DNA of 9,268 nt from Oscillospiraceae bacterium (GTDB lineage Bacteria > Bacillota_A > Clostridia > Oscillospirales > Oscillospiraceae): the NCBI GenBank assembly GCA_016302005.1, contig JAEDOK010000066.1, forward strand, positions 1 through 9,268. Direction: 5' to 3'. How positions within the stretch are numbered: position 1 is the stretch's first letter; each line of letters starts with the position of its first letter. Under the pieces are notes generated by a model, which ran no database searches, was not told the DNA's origin, and saw only the letters and a program-made list of their open reading frames with translations. This document shows, piece after piece, positions 1-6,311 of this stretch. The position numbers and the translations under genes were made by a program.

Positions 1-659
1 GGGGTGCGCGCCTCGTCGATGAGGATGGAGTCCACCTCGTCCACGATGGCGAAGCTGTGCCCGCGCTGCACCATGTCGGATTTATACAGCGCCATATTGT
101 CACGCAGATAGTCAAAACCCAGCTCGTTGTTGGTGCAGTAGGTGATATCGGCGTTGTAGGCGGCGCGGCGTTCCTTGGGATTCAAATCGTGCACAATCAG
201 ACCGACTGTCAGACCGAGGAAACGGTAGACCTTGCCCATCCACTCCGAGTCACGCTTGGCAAGGTAGTCGTTGACGGTGACAATATGCACGCCATTGCCC
301 GCCAGCGCGTTCAGATATGCCGGAAGAATGGCGACGAGGGTCTTGCCTTCGCCGGTCTTCATCTCGGCAATGCGCCCCTGATGCAGCACCATGCCGCCGA
401 TGAGCTGCACGCGGTACGGGCGCATCCCGAGCACGCGGTCCGCTGCCTCGCGGCAGACGGCAAAAGCTTCGGGAAGCAGCTCGTCCAGCGTCTCGCCCTC
501 CTGATAGCGTTTTTTGAACTCGTCCGTTTTGGCGCGGAGCTGCTCGTCCGTCAGCGCTTTCATATCGTTCCCGAGAGCTTCGATACGATCCACCGTCGGC
601 AGGAGTTTTTTGACCTCGCGCTCAGAGCGCGTTCCGAAAAGTTTATTGAACAAACCCAT
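1..659 (-). CDS. secA: SecA, preprotein translocase ATPase (N-terminal part, cut by window edge)
   Basis: SecA is the cytosolic motor ATPase that pushes unfolded preproteins through the SecYEG membrane channel. The start is ATG at 657-659 and 219 complete codons are visible before the edge; the usual family length is about 800-900 residues, so roughly three quarters is missing. The N-terminus [10 protein letters not shown] is typical. Walker A is MKTGEGKT (residues 100-107) within nucleotide-binding domain 1. The adjacent [16 protein letters not shown] segment (85-100), [14 protein letters not shown] (128-141) and [17 protein letters not shown] (173-189) are SecA hallmarks. The [12 protein letters not shown] segment (207-218) carries the Walker B region and continues to the edge. 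AAAGG at 670-674 lies 10 nt before the start. No frameshift is seen. The gene is transcribed leftward from the promoter at 697-702, well separated from the CDF gene upstream. The long plus-strand frame across this region is a shadow. Confidence 0.97.
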   Translation of the reverse strand, partial: MGLFNKLFGTRSEREVKKLLPTVDRIEALGNDMKALTDEQLRAKTDEFKKRYQEGETLDELLPEAFAVCREAADRVLGMRPYRVQLIGGMVLHQGRIAEMKTGEGKTLVAILPAYLNALAGNGVHIVTVNDYLAKRDSEWMGKVYRFLGLTVGLIVHDLNPKERRAAYNADITYCTNNELGFDYLRDNMALYKSDMVQRGHSFAIVDEVDSILIDEART

Positions 660-696
660 AATTGTTGGACCTTTCGTTTGAGATTCAGTTTAGCCT

Positions 697-725
697 ATTA
701 TAATGTGTAATGAACAAAGCCGAAA
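697..725 (-). promoter_or_regulatory. Candidate secA promoter
   Basis: On the minus strand a perfect TATAAT lies at 697-702. With a 17-bp spacer the -35 position falls at 720-725 and reads TTTCGG, a poor match to TTGACA. A start point near 690 would give a leader of about 30 nt before the secA ATG at 659. The -10 box abuts the outermost hairpin arm (711-721), so the hairpin covers the -35 region and could influence polymerase access. The box is seen; the activity is inferred. Confidence 0.5.
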
Positions 726-767
726 GTCTAAAAAGCCAAGGCTTTTTAGACCGGTTGGCTTTGTTCA
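711..767. repeat. Nested hairpin 1 of the 711-962 array
   Basis: The outer arms TGAACAAAGCC (711-721) and GGCTTTGTTCA (757-767) are perfect complements. Inside them sits a second perfect stem: GTCTAAAAAGCC (726-737), a 2-nt gap, then GGCTTTTTAGAC (740-751). The linkers are GAAA (722-725) and CGGTT (752-756). No T-run follows on either strand, so it does not look like an intrinsic terminator. It is the unit nearest secA. Confidence 0.9.
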
Positions 768-768
768 A

Positions 769-808
769 GTGCAAGATTTTCGGGCGAAAACGCCCGCAAG
801 CCTTGCAC
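769..808. repeat. Nested hairpin 2 of the array
   Basis: The outer arms are GTGCAAG (769-775) and CTTGCAC (802-808). The inner stem is CGGGCG (781-786), an AAAA loop (787-790) and CGCCCG (791-796). It has the same nested design as hairpin 1 and lies one base away from it, with an unrelated stem sequence. Confidence 0.85.
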
Positions 809-809
809 A

Positions 810-841
810 TTTCGATAGAGCGCTGCGGCGCTCTATCGAAA
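810..841. repeat. Hairpin 3 of the array, 14-bp stem
   Basis: A perfect stem of 14 bp is formed by 810-823 and 828-841 (core TTCGATAGAGCGC and its complement) around the 4-nt loop TGCG (824-827). It sits two bases from hairpin 2. An A-run follows on the plus strand (838-844), which on the minus strand precedes the stem rather than follows it, so terminator geometry is wrong for leftward transcription. Confidence 0.9.
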
Positions 842-863
842 AAACGCATTGTAACAATGTCTG

Positions 864-905
864 AATTCGATCAAAAGGGTTAAGAATAACCCTTTTGATC
901 GAATT
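864..905. repeat. Hairpin 4 of the array, 19-bp perfect stem
   Basis: The arms AATTCGATCAAAAGGGTTA (864-882) and 887-905 are perfectly complementary over 19 bp around the 4-nt loop AGAA (883-886). It is the longest stem of the enclosed unit. No T-run follows on either side; the next hairpin starts at the very next base. Confidence 0.95.
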
Positions 906-923
906 GTGCGGCAAGTGCCGCAC
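906..923. repeat. Hairpin 5 of the array, short GC-rich stem
   Basis: GTGCGGCA (906-913) and TGCCGCAC (916-923) are perfect 8-bp arms. With a sterically realistic loop of AAGT, 7 bp form. It abuts hairpin 4 on the left and hairpin 6 on the right. Confidence 0.85.
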
Positions 924-948
924 GAATAAACCGCAAAGTGGTTTATTC
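924..948. repeat. Hairpin 6 of the array, AT-rich stem
   Basis: GAATAAACC (924-932) and GGTTTATTC (940-948) form a perfect 9-bp stem around 933-939. If read as plus-strand RNA, two more pairs (G-U, C-G) extend it to an AAA loop. It is the first stem met by leftward transcription entering the array. Confidence 0.85.
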
Positions 949-958
949 AGTAGACATT

Positions 959-967
959 ATTATAGCA
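959..967 (-). promoter_or_regulatory. Extended -10 promoter candidate pointing into the hairpin array
   Basis: On the minus strand the sequence reads TGC-TATAAT (TATAAT at 959-964, TG at 966-967), a perfect extended -10 element. The -35 position with a 17-bp spacer (982-987) is an all-T hexamer, weak, but extended -10 promoters often do without. The predicted start near 952 would transcribe hairpins 6 to 1 toward secA. The outer arm at 952-962 would then be mostly promoter rather than transcript. Confidence 0.4.
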
Positions 968-969
968 CA

Positions 970-1073
970 GCTTCCTTATGAAAAAAAGCGGGAAGCAATA
1001 TTGCTTACAGAAAATTCAAAAATACCTTGCAGCCGACGGTTGAACAACGAGCGGTTGCTTGACGGGAGTGCGC
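970..1073 (-). other. Spacer downstream of the CDF gene, possible weak terminator
   Basis: This stretch lies just after the stop codon of the CDF gene (read leftward). It contains the palindrome AAGCAATATTGCTT (993-1006). On the minus strand that is followed by a short gap and then a run of seven T (981-987), a possible weak intrinsic terminator. GCTTCC (970-975) and GGAAGC (991-996) offer an alternative pairing around the T-run. The stem is short and AT-rich, so the call is weak. Nothing else is recognisable here. Confidence 0.3.
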
Positions 1074-2255
1074 TCAGGCTTTAAGCTGGTTATGCGAGGC
1101 TTCATCAAAGGTGATCACGGTGTAATAACGCTTGTTTTCGAACTGAACGCGCTCGTCGATCCGCCGCTTCAGCTCCGCTTTTTGATTCGCCATGGAGAAG
1201 GGAATGACAAGGTCGAAAATCAGATTCGTGTGCCCGGGACCGCGCACCATGCGGAAGTCATGCATGGTAAGCGCGGGATCGATCGCTTTGATCTCCTGCT
1301 CGACCAACGCATGCATTCGGTTTAGCTCCTCGTCGTCCGTCACGATGGGATCGTAGTGGATCACAAGGTGAACGCGCAGCTCCCGCAGTGCGTCGCGCTC
1401 GATGTCGTCGATGATGTCGTGACAGGTGAGCGGGTCGTCGGAGACAGCCATTTCCGCGTGGACGGAGGCAAAGCACTGTCCGGGACCGTAATCGTGCACC
1501 ATCAGGTCGTGAATGCCGAGGACCTTTTCGTGGGAGAGGATCAGGTCGGAGATGCGGCGGACAAGCTCCGGATCTGCCTGCTCGCCCAAGAGCGGACTGA
1601 TGGTATCCTTCGCAATGCCGATGCCCGACCAAAGGATGAACAGCGCCACGAGCAGACCAATGTAGCCGTCGATCTTCCACCCGAAGAAATGCCCGAGCAG
1701 ACAGCCCAGCAGGACGGCTGCGGTCGTAATAACATCGTTGCGGCTGTCTGCGGCAGTTGCGGCGAGAGTCGTCGAGCCGATGCGCTTGCCGAGAGTGTGG
1801 CAAAACAGTGCCATCCAAAGCTTTACGAGAATGGAGGCGATCAGAATGCCGAGGGTCAGAAAGGAAAAAGCGACTGTTTCGGGATGCAGTATTTTCTCGA
1901 AGGAGTTTTTGGCAAGCTCCACGCCGATGATGAGAATGAGGGCGGCAACGGCGAGACCGGACAGATATTCGATGCGCGCGTGCCCGTAGGGGTGCTCCTC
2001 GTCGGCGGGACGCTCCGCGAGCTTAAAGCCGAGCAGCGTGACGAGGGAGGAGGAGGCATCGGATAAGTTGTTAACAGCGTCTGCGGTGATGGCGACGGAG
2101 CCGGAGAGAATACCCGCAAGGAGCTTGCCCGCAAAGAGCAGCAGATTGCAGACGATCCCGACAAAGCCCGCAAGCTTACCGTAAGCTGCGCGCACCTTCG
2201 GGTCGCCCGTGTTGCCGTGATCCTTCACGAACAGACGCAATAAAAGCTGAGTCAT
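1074..2255 (-). CDS. Cation diffusion facilitator (CDF) exporter, manganese-type site, two C-terminal domains
   Basis: CDF proteins are membrane dimers that export divalent metals in exchange for protons. Residues 28-215 carry the transmembrane domain. The second helix has ADAVNNLSD (58-66) and the fifth has ADSRNDVIT (169-177), giving a predicted four-residue site of N62, D66, D170 and D174. Zinc-type members usually have His in this quartet. From memory, an N-D-D-D set is associated with manganese exporters such as pneumococcal MntE, also near 394 residues. Two ferredoxin-like cytoplasmic domains follow in tandem (about 228-303 and 306-386), where short CDFs such as YiiP have one. The ATG at 2253-2255 has AGAGG at 2262-2266, 6 nt away. 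Transcription is leftward and divergent from the ABC exporter operon. CDF membership is secure; the metal is inferred. Confidence 0.92.
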   Translation of the reverse strand: MTQLLLRLFVKDHGNTGDPKVRAAYGKLAGFVGIVCNLLLFAGKLLAGILSGSVAITADAVNNLSDASSSLVTLLGFKLAERPADEEHPYGHARIEYLSGLAVAALILIIGVELAKNSFEKILHPETVAFSFLTLGILIASILVKLWMALFCHTLGKRIGSTTLAATAADSRNDVITTAAVLLGCLLGHFFGWKIDGYIGLLVALFILWSGIGIAKDTISPLLGEQADPELVRRISDLILSHEKVLGIHDLMVHDYGPGQCFASVHAEMAVSDDPLTCHDIIDDIERDALRELRVHLVIHYDPIVTDDEELNRMHALVEQEIKAIDPALTMHDFRMVRGPGHTNLIFDLVIPFSMANQKAELKRRIDERVQFENKRYYTVITFDEASHNQLKA

Positions 2256-2292
2256 GTGCTACCTCTTTTCCATATGTTGCTGATATCTTTCT

Positions 2293-2322
2293 ATTATACT
2301 AAAAAAGAACGCAAAAGTACAA
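2293..2322 (-). promoter_or_regulatory. Candidate promoter of the CDF exporter gene
   Basis: On the minus strand a perfect TATAAT (2293-2298) lies 18 bp from TTGTAC (2317-2322), which matches the first half of TTGACA. The leader to the ATG would be about 30 nt. The inverted repeat AAAAGT (2313-2318) / ACTTTT (2324-2329) overlaps the -35 box and could be an operator, but it is short and AT-rich. Confidence 0.55.
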
Positions 2323-2361
2323 CACTTTTTCTTCCGAACATCTTCCAATTTCGCTTTTTTA

Positions 2362-2384
2362 TGGTAGAATAAAAACTGGAGGGG
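2362..2384 (+). promoter_or_regulatory. Extended -10 promoter and strong ribosome site of the ABC exporter operon
   Basis: TGG-TAGAAT (2362-2370) is an extended -10 element; the -35 position (2342-2347, CTTCCA) is poor. GGAGGGG at 2378-2384 is a near-consensus Shine-Dalgarno 6 nt before the ATG at 2391. The start point would fall near 2377, so the ribosome site lies at or near the transcript 5' end. The leader is therefore very short, or the real promoter lies a little further upstream. Confidence 0.5.
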
Positions 2385-2390
2385 ATCGGG

Positions 2391-2681
2391 ATGAAGGATT
2401 TTACCGCCGCGTTGCTATCGGCAATTGATGCCGCGCAGACCGAGTGTGGGGTTCGGCAGGCGCGGCTGCGGCAAAACGCGGAAACCTACGGTGGGGTTTC
2501 CGCAGCGAAGGATTATATCAAACGAAACCGCGTTTCCGACGGCTTCGACGCGCTGAAGGCAGCCAAACGGCTCGACCTTTCAATGGAAGCGCTCGTCGTC
2601 TCGCCGCAGTATCACGCGCAGTTTACGGACGAGGAGGTCAATGCCTGCTTTGCTCTGCTGTGCGGCGCGGACTATTATTAG
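2391..2681 (+). CDS. 96-residue protein of unknown function, first gene of the ABC exporter operon
   Basis: I do not recognise a named family. The protein is small, soluble and without signal peptide, membrane segment or cysteine motif; its two cysteines at 19 and 86 and a third at 91 form no CxxC. An N-terminal region (1-33) looks helical. A compact C-terminal block follows, with YIKRNRVSDGFDALKAAKRL (42-61) and LDLSMEALVV (61-70), then an acidic helix FTDEEVNACFALL (78-90) and the tail GADYY. The RVSDGF...LDLS.EALV pattern looks like small unannotated clostridial proteins I have seen, but I know no function. The start is fixed by GGAGGGG 6 nt upstream. The first ABC gene starts 12 nt after the stop, so the three genes are probably cotranscribed. 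A regulatory or adaptor role for the exporter is possible but unproven. Confidence 0.8.
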   Translation: MKDFTAALLSAIDAAQTECGVRQARLRQNAETYGGVSAAKDYIKRNRVSDGFDALKAAKRLDLSMEALVVSPQYHAQFTDEEVNACFALLCGADYY

Positions 2682-2693
2682 AACAAAGGAACA

Positions 2694-4415
2694 ATGAAGA
2701 GAATATTAAAGTACTTAAAACCATATCTCGGCAAAATGCTCTTTGCCGCATTGTTAGTTTCACTGTCAACGTTTTGTGATCTGATGCTTCCGACACTGAT
2801 GTCGGATATTTTGAACAACGGCATCAAGAATAAGGATTTCGGCTTCATCGCGCTGCGCTGCGCGGACATGCTTGCGGTCGCCGCCGTCAGCCTCGGCGCG
2901 ATCATCGCAGGAACGAAGCTGTCTGCCAACGTCGTCGCCGCGTTCTGCGCCGATCTGCGTGCGGATGTATTCCGAAAGGTCAACACGCTTTCCTTTGAGG
3001 AATTCGGCTCCCTCGGCACGGCGGCGCTCGTCACCCGCGCGACCCACGACGTTGAGACGGTCTCTTGGATCGCCTCTATGCTGGCGGGCACGGTGGCGAC
3101 GATCCCAATGCTGTTTTTCGGGGGCGTCATCCTGTCCATGCGCAAGGATGTCATGCTGTCGCTGATCCTGCTGGCGTTTATTCCCGTCATTTTGGCGGCG
3201 GTGCTGCTGATCGGCAAAAAGGTGCTTCCGCTGTGGGAAAAATCCGACCTTTACATCGACAAGCAGAACGGCATTATGCGCGAACGTCTGCGCGGCATCC
3301 GCGTGATCCGCGCATTTAATTCCGAAGCCCATGAGCATGACCGCATCGCCGACGCCACCCATGAGATGGCGGAGAACATCATCAAGGCGAACGTGACGAT
3401 GGGCGTGATCACGCCGGTGGCAATGCTCCTGCTCAACATCTCGGCGGTGCTGATCGTCTATGTCGGCGGTCTGCGGATGGTAAGCGGCGCCGGCAGCGTC
3501 AGCGCGGGCGATATTTTCGCCATCATCCAATATGTTACGATGGTCATGAACGGCATCATTATGGCGTCCTTTGCCATTGTCATGTTCCCCCATGTGCAGG
3601 TCGCCTCAAAGCGCCTCGGACAGGTGTTCGACGCGGAGGGAACGGGCGACCCGACGGTCGGGAAAAACGCAGACCTGACAGGGGAGATCGTCTTTGAAGA
3701 CGTCAGCTTCTCCTACGGCGGCGCGGAGGCGGCGGTCAGCCATATCTCTTTGACCATCCATAAGGGGCAGAAAATTTCGATCATCGGCGGCACGGGCAGC
3801 GGCAAGAGTACGCTGATTTCTCTGTTACTTGGCTTCCGTATGCCGACCGAGGGGCGCGTGCTGCTCGACGGCGTTTCCACGCAGGAGCTGACCAAGCACA
3901 GCTTGCGCAAGTCGATCAGCAGCGTTTTGCAGGGCGCGGCGATCTACTCCGGAACCATCGGAGAGAATATCCGCATGGGCAAGCCCGAGGCGGCGCAGGC
4001 GGAGGTCGAGGAGGCGGCGCAGATTGCCCAGCTTGCGGACTTTATCGACTCCTGCGACGGCGGCTATGATTACGAGATCAAGCAGGCGGGCAAAAACCTC
4101 TCCGGCGGTCAGAAGCAGCGCCTGTCCATCGCCCGCGCCATTGTCAAGGATGCGCCGATCTATGTCTTTGACGACAGCTTCTCCGCGCTGGATTTTCTAA
4201 CGGAGAAGAACCTGCGCACCGCGCTCAACCGAAAGATCGCGGGGAAAACGCAGATCGTCGTGACGCAGCGCATCACCTCCGCCATGAGCGCCGACTGCAT
4301 TTTTGTCATGGATAAGGGCTGCCTCATAGACACGGGGACCCATGACGAGCTGCTTGCGCGGTGTAAAATTTATCAAGAGATCTTTGCCTCTCAGACGGGA
4401 GGTGGCGCGAAATGA
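2694..4415 (+). CDS. ABC exporter half-transporter with degenerate nucleotide site (heterodimer partner A)
   Basis: This is a 573-residue type IV ABC exporter half: six transmembrane helices in about 1-305, then an ATPase domain (330-573). It has Walker A GGTGSGKST (365-373), Q-loop Q413, signature LSGGQKQR (469-476), Walker B IYVFDD (489-494) and D-loop SALD (497-500). Two catalytic residues are altered: Asp494 stands where Glu is expected, and Gln525 (VVTQRITS) replaces the switch His. This is the pattern of the degenerate-site subunit of heterodimeric exporters such as TM287/288 and BmrCD, so it should pair with the next gene, which keeps both residues. The substrate cannot be read from sequence; drugs, peptides or lipids are all known for such pairs. 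AAAGGA (2685-2690) sits only 3 nt before the ATG, a poor site, which suggests coupling to the 96-residue gene. The stop overlaps the next start as ATGA. Confidence 0.93.
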   Translation: MKRILKYLKPYLGKMLFAALLVSLSTFCDLMLPTLMSDILNNGIKNKDFGFIALRCADMLAVAAVSLGAIIAGTKLSANVVAAFCADLRADVFRKVNTLSFEEFGSLGTAALVTRATHDVETVSWIASMLAGTVATIPMLFFGGVILSMRKDVMLSLILLAFIPVILAAVLLIGKKVLPLWEKSDLYIDKQNGIMRERLRGIRVIRAFNSEAHEHDRIADATHEMAENIIKANVTMGVITPVAMLLLNISAVLIVYVGGLRMVSGAGSVSAGDIFAIIQYVTMVMNGIIMASFAIVMFPHVQVASKRLGQVFDAEGTGDPTVGKNADLTGEIVFEDVSFSYGGAEAAVSHISLTIHKGQKISIIGGTGSGKSTLISLLLGFRMPTEGRVLLDGVSTQELTKHSLRKSISSVLQGAAIYSGTIGENIRMGKPEAAQAEVEEAAQIAQLADFIDSCDGGYDYEIKQAGKNLSGGQKQRLSIARAIVKDAPIYVFDDSFSALDFLTEKNLRTALNRKIAGKTQIVVTQRITSAMSADCIFVMDKGCLIDTGTHDELLARCKIYQEIFASQTGGGAK

Positions 4416-6178
4416 AAAAGAAGAAACAGCAAAAGGAACATATCATCCGCAGGCTAATGCTGGAGGCAAGACCCATTTGGAAGTGGCTCGGGGTCGCCGT
4501 TCTGCTCTGCTGCGGCGTGATCTTCTGCGCGGTGGCGGGGCCGAAGCTGCTGGGCAATCTGATCGACCGGCTTTACGCCTATTGGGACGGCTCCTTTACG
4601 GGCGACCTGATCGCGCAGCTTCTGCCCGGACTCGGCTTATTGCTTGCGGTCTATATCGGCTACAGCCTGTTCTCCTATTTAAAAATGCTCCTGCTGAACA
4701 AGGTCGTCAGCCGTTATTTTACCTGCTATCTCCGCATCCGCATCTCGGATAAGATCAAGCGCCTGCCTGTGCGCTATGTAGATCAGACGCCTGTCGGAGA
4801 TATTCTATCGCGTATGACGGACGATGTTTCCACCATGGGCAACTATGTGCATCAGATCGTCGATACCCTGATGAGCGGCTTTTTGATGATCGTTGCCATT
4901 GCGGCTATGATGCTTGCGGAAAACTGGCTGCTCGCGCTGATCGTTTTGGCGCTGACACCCGCGTCCATCTGGCTTTCGTCGGTGATCTCGTCCAAGAGCG
5001 AGAAATATTTCTATCAGATGTTCACCGAGGGCGGTAATCTCAACGCTGTCGTGGAGGAGTCATTTACCAACTTTGCTACGACAAAGGCGTACAATTTGGA
5101 GCAGTACACGCAGGAAAAGCACGCAAAGGTCAACGCGGCGCGCAGAAAGGCGGAGGAAAACGCCAACTTTATGTCTGCCATCGTCCGGCCTATCATTGCG
5201 TTCTCCAACGCATTGGCGTATATTGCAATCTGCCTGCTGGGCGGCTGGCTGCTTGTCAGCGGTAAGGTTGCCTCTGTCGGCGTGATCGTGACGATTCTGC
5301 TCTACGCAAAGCAGTTCGCCTCCCCCTTGGAGCAGATCGCCGGCGGCTTCGGCGACCTGCAACACGCGAAGGCGGCTGCCAAACGTGTGTTCCGCATTTT
5401 GGACATGGAGGAGGAGCCTGCGCCCACCGGAAAGCTTGGACACGAGGCGGAGGGCAACATCCGTTTTGAGCATGTCGATTTCTCCTATGATAAGGACAGT
5501 CCGCTCATTGAGGGTCTGAACATCGACGTCAAACGCGGGCAAAATGTCGCCATCGTCGGTCCCACGGGCGCGGGCAAGACGACCATCGTCAACCTGCTCA
5601 TGCGCTTTTACGACATCGACGCCGGGCGCATCCTGCTCGACGGTGTGGACTGCGCGACGCTCTCCCGCGAGGAGCTGCGCAGCCAGTTCGGCATGGTTTT
5701 GCAGGATACTTGGCTCTTCCGCGGGACGATCGCGGAGAATGTTGCTTACGGGAAGCCTGACGCGACGCGGGAGGAGATCATTGCCGCCTGCGACCGCGCC
5801 TACTGCGACCATTTTATCCGCACGCTGCCCGACGGGTATGACACCGTGGTCGGCGACGATCTTTCGAATCTCTCCGGCGGACAGAAGCAGCTTCTGACCA
5901 TTGCCCGCGCGATGCTGGCAAACCGCCGCCTGCTGATTCTGGATGAAGCGACCTCCAACGTGGATACCCGCACGGAGATCCTGCTGCAAAAGGCGATGGA
6001 CAATCTCATGCGCGACCGCACCTGCTTTGTCATTGCGCACCGCCTCTCGACAATTGTCGATTCCGATCTGATTTTGGTCCTCAACCACGGCAAAATCGTC
6101 GAGCAGGGGACGCACAAGGAGCTTTTGGCAAAGCGCGGCTTCTACCATCAGATTTACACCAGCCAGTACGCGATTTGA
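4412..6178 (+). CDS. ABC exporter half-transporter with intact catalytic site (heterodimer partner B)
   Basis: This 588-residue half-exporter starts with a lysine-rich cytoplasmic segment (1-14) and has a six-helix membrane domain to about 325 and an ATPase domain (348-588). Walker A is GPTGAGKTT (383-391), Q-loop Q431, signature LSGGQ (487-491), Walker B LLILDE with catalytic Glu512, D-loop SNVD (515-518), and switch His543 (IAHRLSTI). All catalytic residues are intact, so in the dimer it supplies Walker A/B to the hydrolysing site while partner A supplies the signature. Its own signature, which serves the degenerate site, is also canonical. The start is supported by GGGAGGT (4397-4403), 8 nt upstream, and by the ATGA overlap, implying coupled synthesis at equal amounts. 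The coding region ends 11 nt before the terminator stem. Confidence 0.95.
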   Translation: MKKKKQQKEHIIRRLMLEARPIWKWLGVAVLLCCGVIFCAVAGPKLLGNLIDRLYAYWDGSFTGDLIAQLLPGLGLLLAVYIGYSLFSYLKMLLLNKVVSRYFTCYLRIRISDKIKRLPVRYVDQTPVGDILSRMTDDVSTMGNYVHQIVDTLMSGFLMIVAIAAMMLAENWLLALIVLALTPASIWLSSVISSKSEKYFYQMFTEGGNLNAVVEESFTNFATTKAYNLEQYTQEKHAKVNAARRKAEENANFMSAIVRPIIAFSNALAYIAICLLGGWLLVSGKVASVGVIVTILLYAKQFASPLEQIAGGFGDLQHAKAAAKRVFRILDMEEEPAPTGKLGHEAEGNIRFEHVDFSYDKDSPLIEGLNIDVKRGQNVAIVGPTGAGKTTIVNLLMRFYDIDAGRILLDGVDCATLSREELRSQFGMVLQDTWLFRGTIAENVAYGKPDATREEIIAACDRAYCDHFIRTLPDGYDTVVGDDLSNLSGGQKQLLTIARAMLANRRLLILDEATSNVDTRTEILLQKAMDNLMRDRTCFVIAHRLSTIVDSDLILVLNHGKIVEQGTHKELLAKRGFYHQIYTSQYAI

Positions 6179-6189
6179 GAAGAATAAAA

Positions 6190-6245
6190 AGTTCCACACA
6201 AAATGCGGGAGGTTTTCCGCATTTTGTGTGGAACTCCTTTCTTTT
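6190..6245. terminator. Terminator-like 19-bp stem at the end of the ABC exporter operon
   Basis: Perfect 19-bp arms AGTTCCACACAAAATGCGG (6190-6208) and 6217-6235 enclose the 8-nt loop GAGGTTTT. On the plus strand a pyrimidine, T-rich tract follows (6236-6245, CCTTTCTTTT). On the minus strand the stem is followed directly by five T. It could end transcription both ways, although no converging gene is present. The stem is longer than most intrinsic terminators and could have a repeat origin. Confidence 0.75.
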
Positions 6246-6299
6246 GTGCATCCGTAGGGCGGGGACATATCCCCGCCCTACAGGAGTGATGCAAGAAAG
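6237..6299. repeat. Nested palindromic intergenic repeat with a GTAGGGCGGGGA core
   Basis: The core arms GTAGGGCGGGGA (6254-6265) and TCCCCGCCCTAC (6270-6281) pair perfectly over 12 bp around CATA. Outside them TGCATC (6247-6252) pairs with GATGCA (6288-6293), and CTTTCT (6237-6242) with AGAAAG (6294-6299). GC-rich cores of the GTAGGG...CCCTAC type are, from memory, dispersed repeats in many gut Clostridia genomes. It lies between the terminator stem and the next promoter, and is not followed by a T-run. Confidence 0.7.
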
Positions 6300-6311
6300 C
6301 GGCAAAAAGAA

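Larger units (their letters stand above)
852..962. repeat. Outer inverted repeat enclosing three abutting hairpins
   Basis: TAACAATGTCT (852-862) and AGACATTATTA (952-962) pair at 10 of 11 positions, with one C-A mismatch (855/959). Between them three hairpins lie end to end with almost no spacer (864-905, 906-923, 924-948). The whole is a ~111-bp closed multibranch unit that could be a palindromic mobile repeat or a structured RNA domain. The right arm overlaps a leftward -10 box (959-964). Confidence 0.75.

Noticed and set aside
57..710. Plus-strand open frame of 217 codons over the left end
   Set aside because: It is antisense to secA, whose reading is unmistakable (Walker A, DEVD box) and which has its own start, ribosome site and promoter.
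711..948. Plain series of Rho-independent terminators between the CDF gene and secA
   Set aside because: None of the six stems is followed by a T-run in the leftward direction of the flanking genes, and several are nested, which a terminator does not need.
711..962. CRISPR array or integron attC sites as explanation of the hairpin cluster
   Set aside because: There are no direct repeats with regular spacing, the stems do not share a sequence, and there are no attC-type conserved core sites or nearby cas or integrase genes in the window.
660..1073. tRNA, rRNA or known riboswitch in the spacer
   Set aside because: No cloverleaf, CCA end, TPsiC-like box or recognisable riboswitch core was found by eye on either strand.
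1356..2066. Plus-strand open frame of 236 codons opposite the CDF gene
   Set aside because: The CDF frame carries the family motifs and has a promoter and ribosome site; this frame has neither.
5060..6268. Minus-strand open frame of 402 codons opposite the second ABC gene
   Set aside because: It is a compositional shadow of a high-GC gene with a full set of ABC motifs; its own translation shows no recognisable domain and is rich in His/Arg/Asp as such shadows are.
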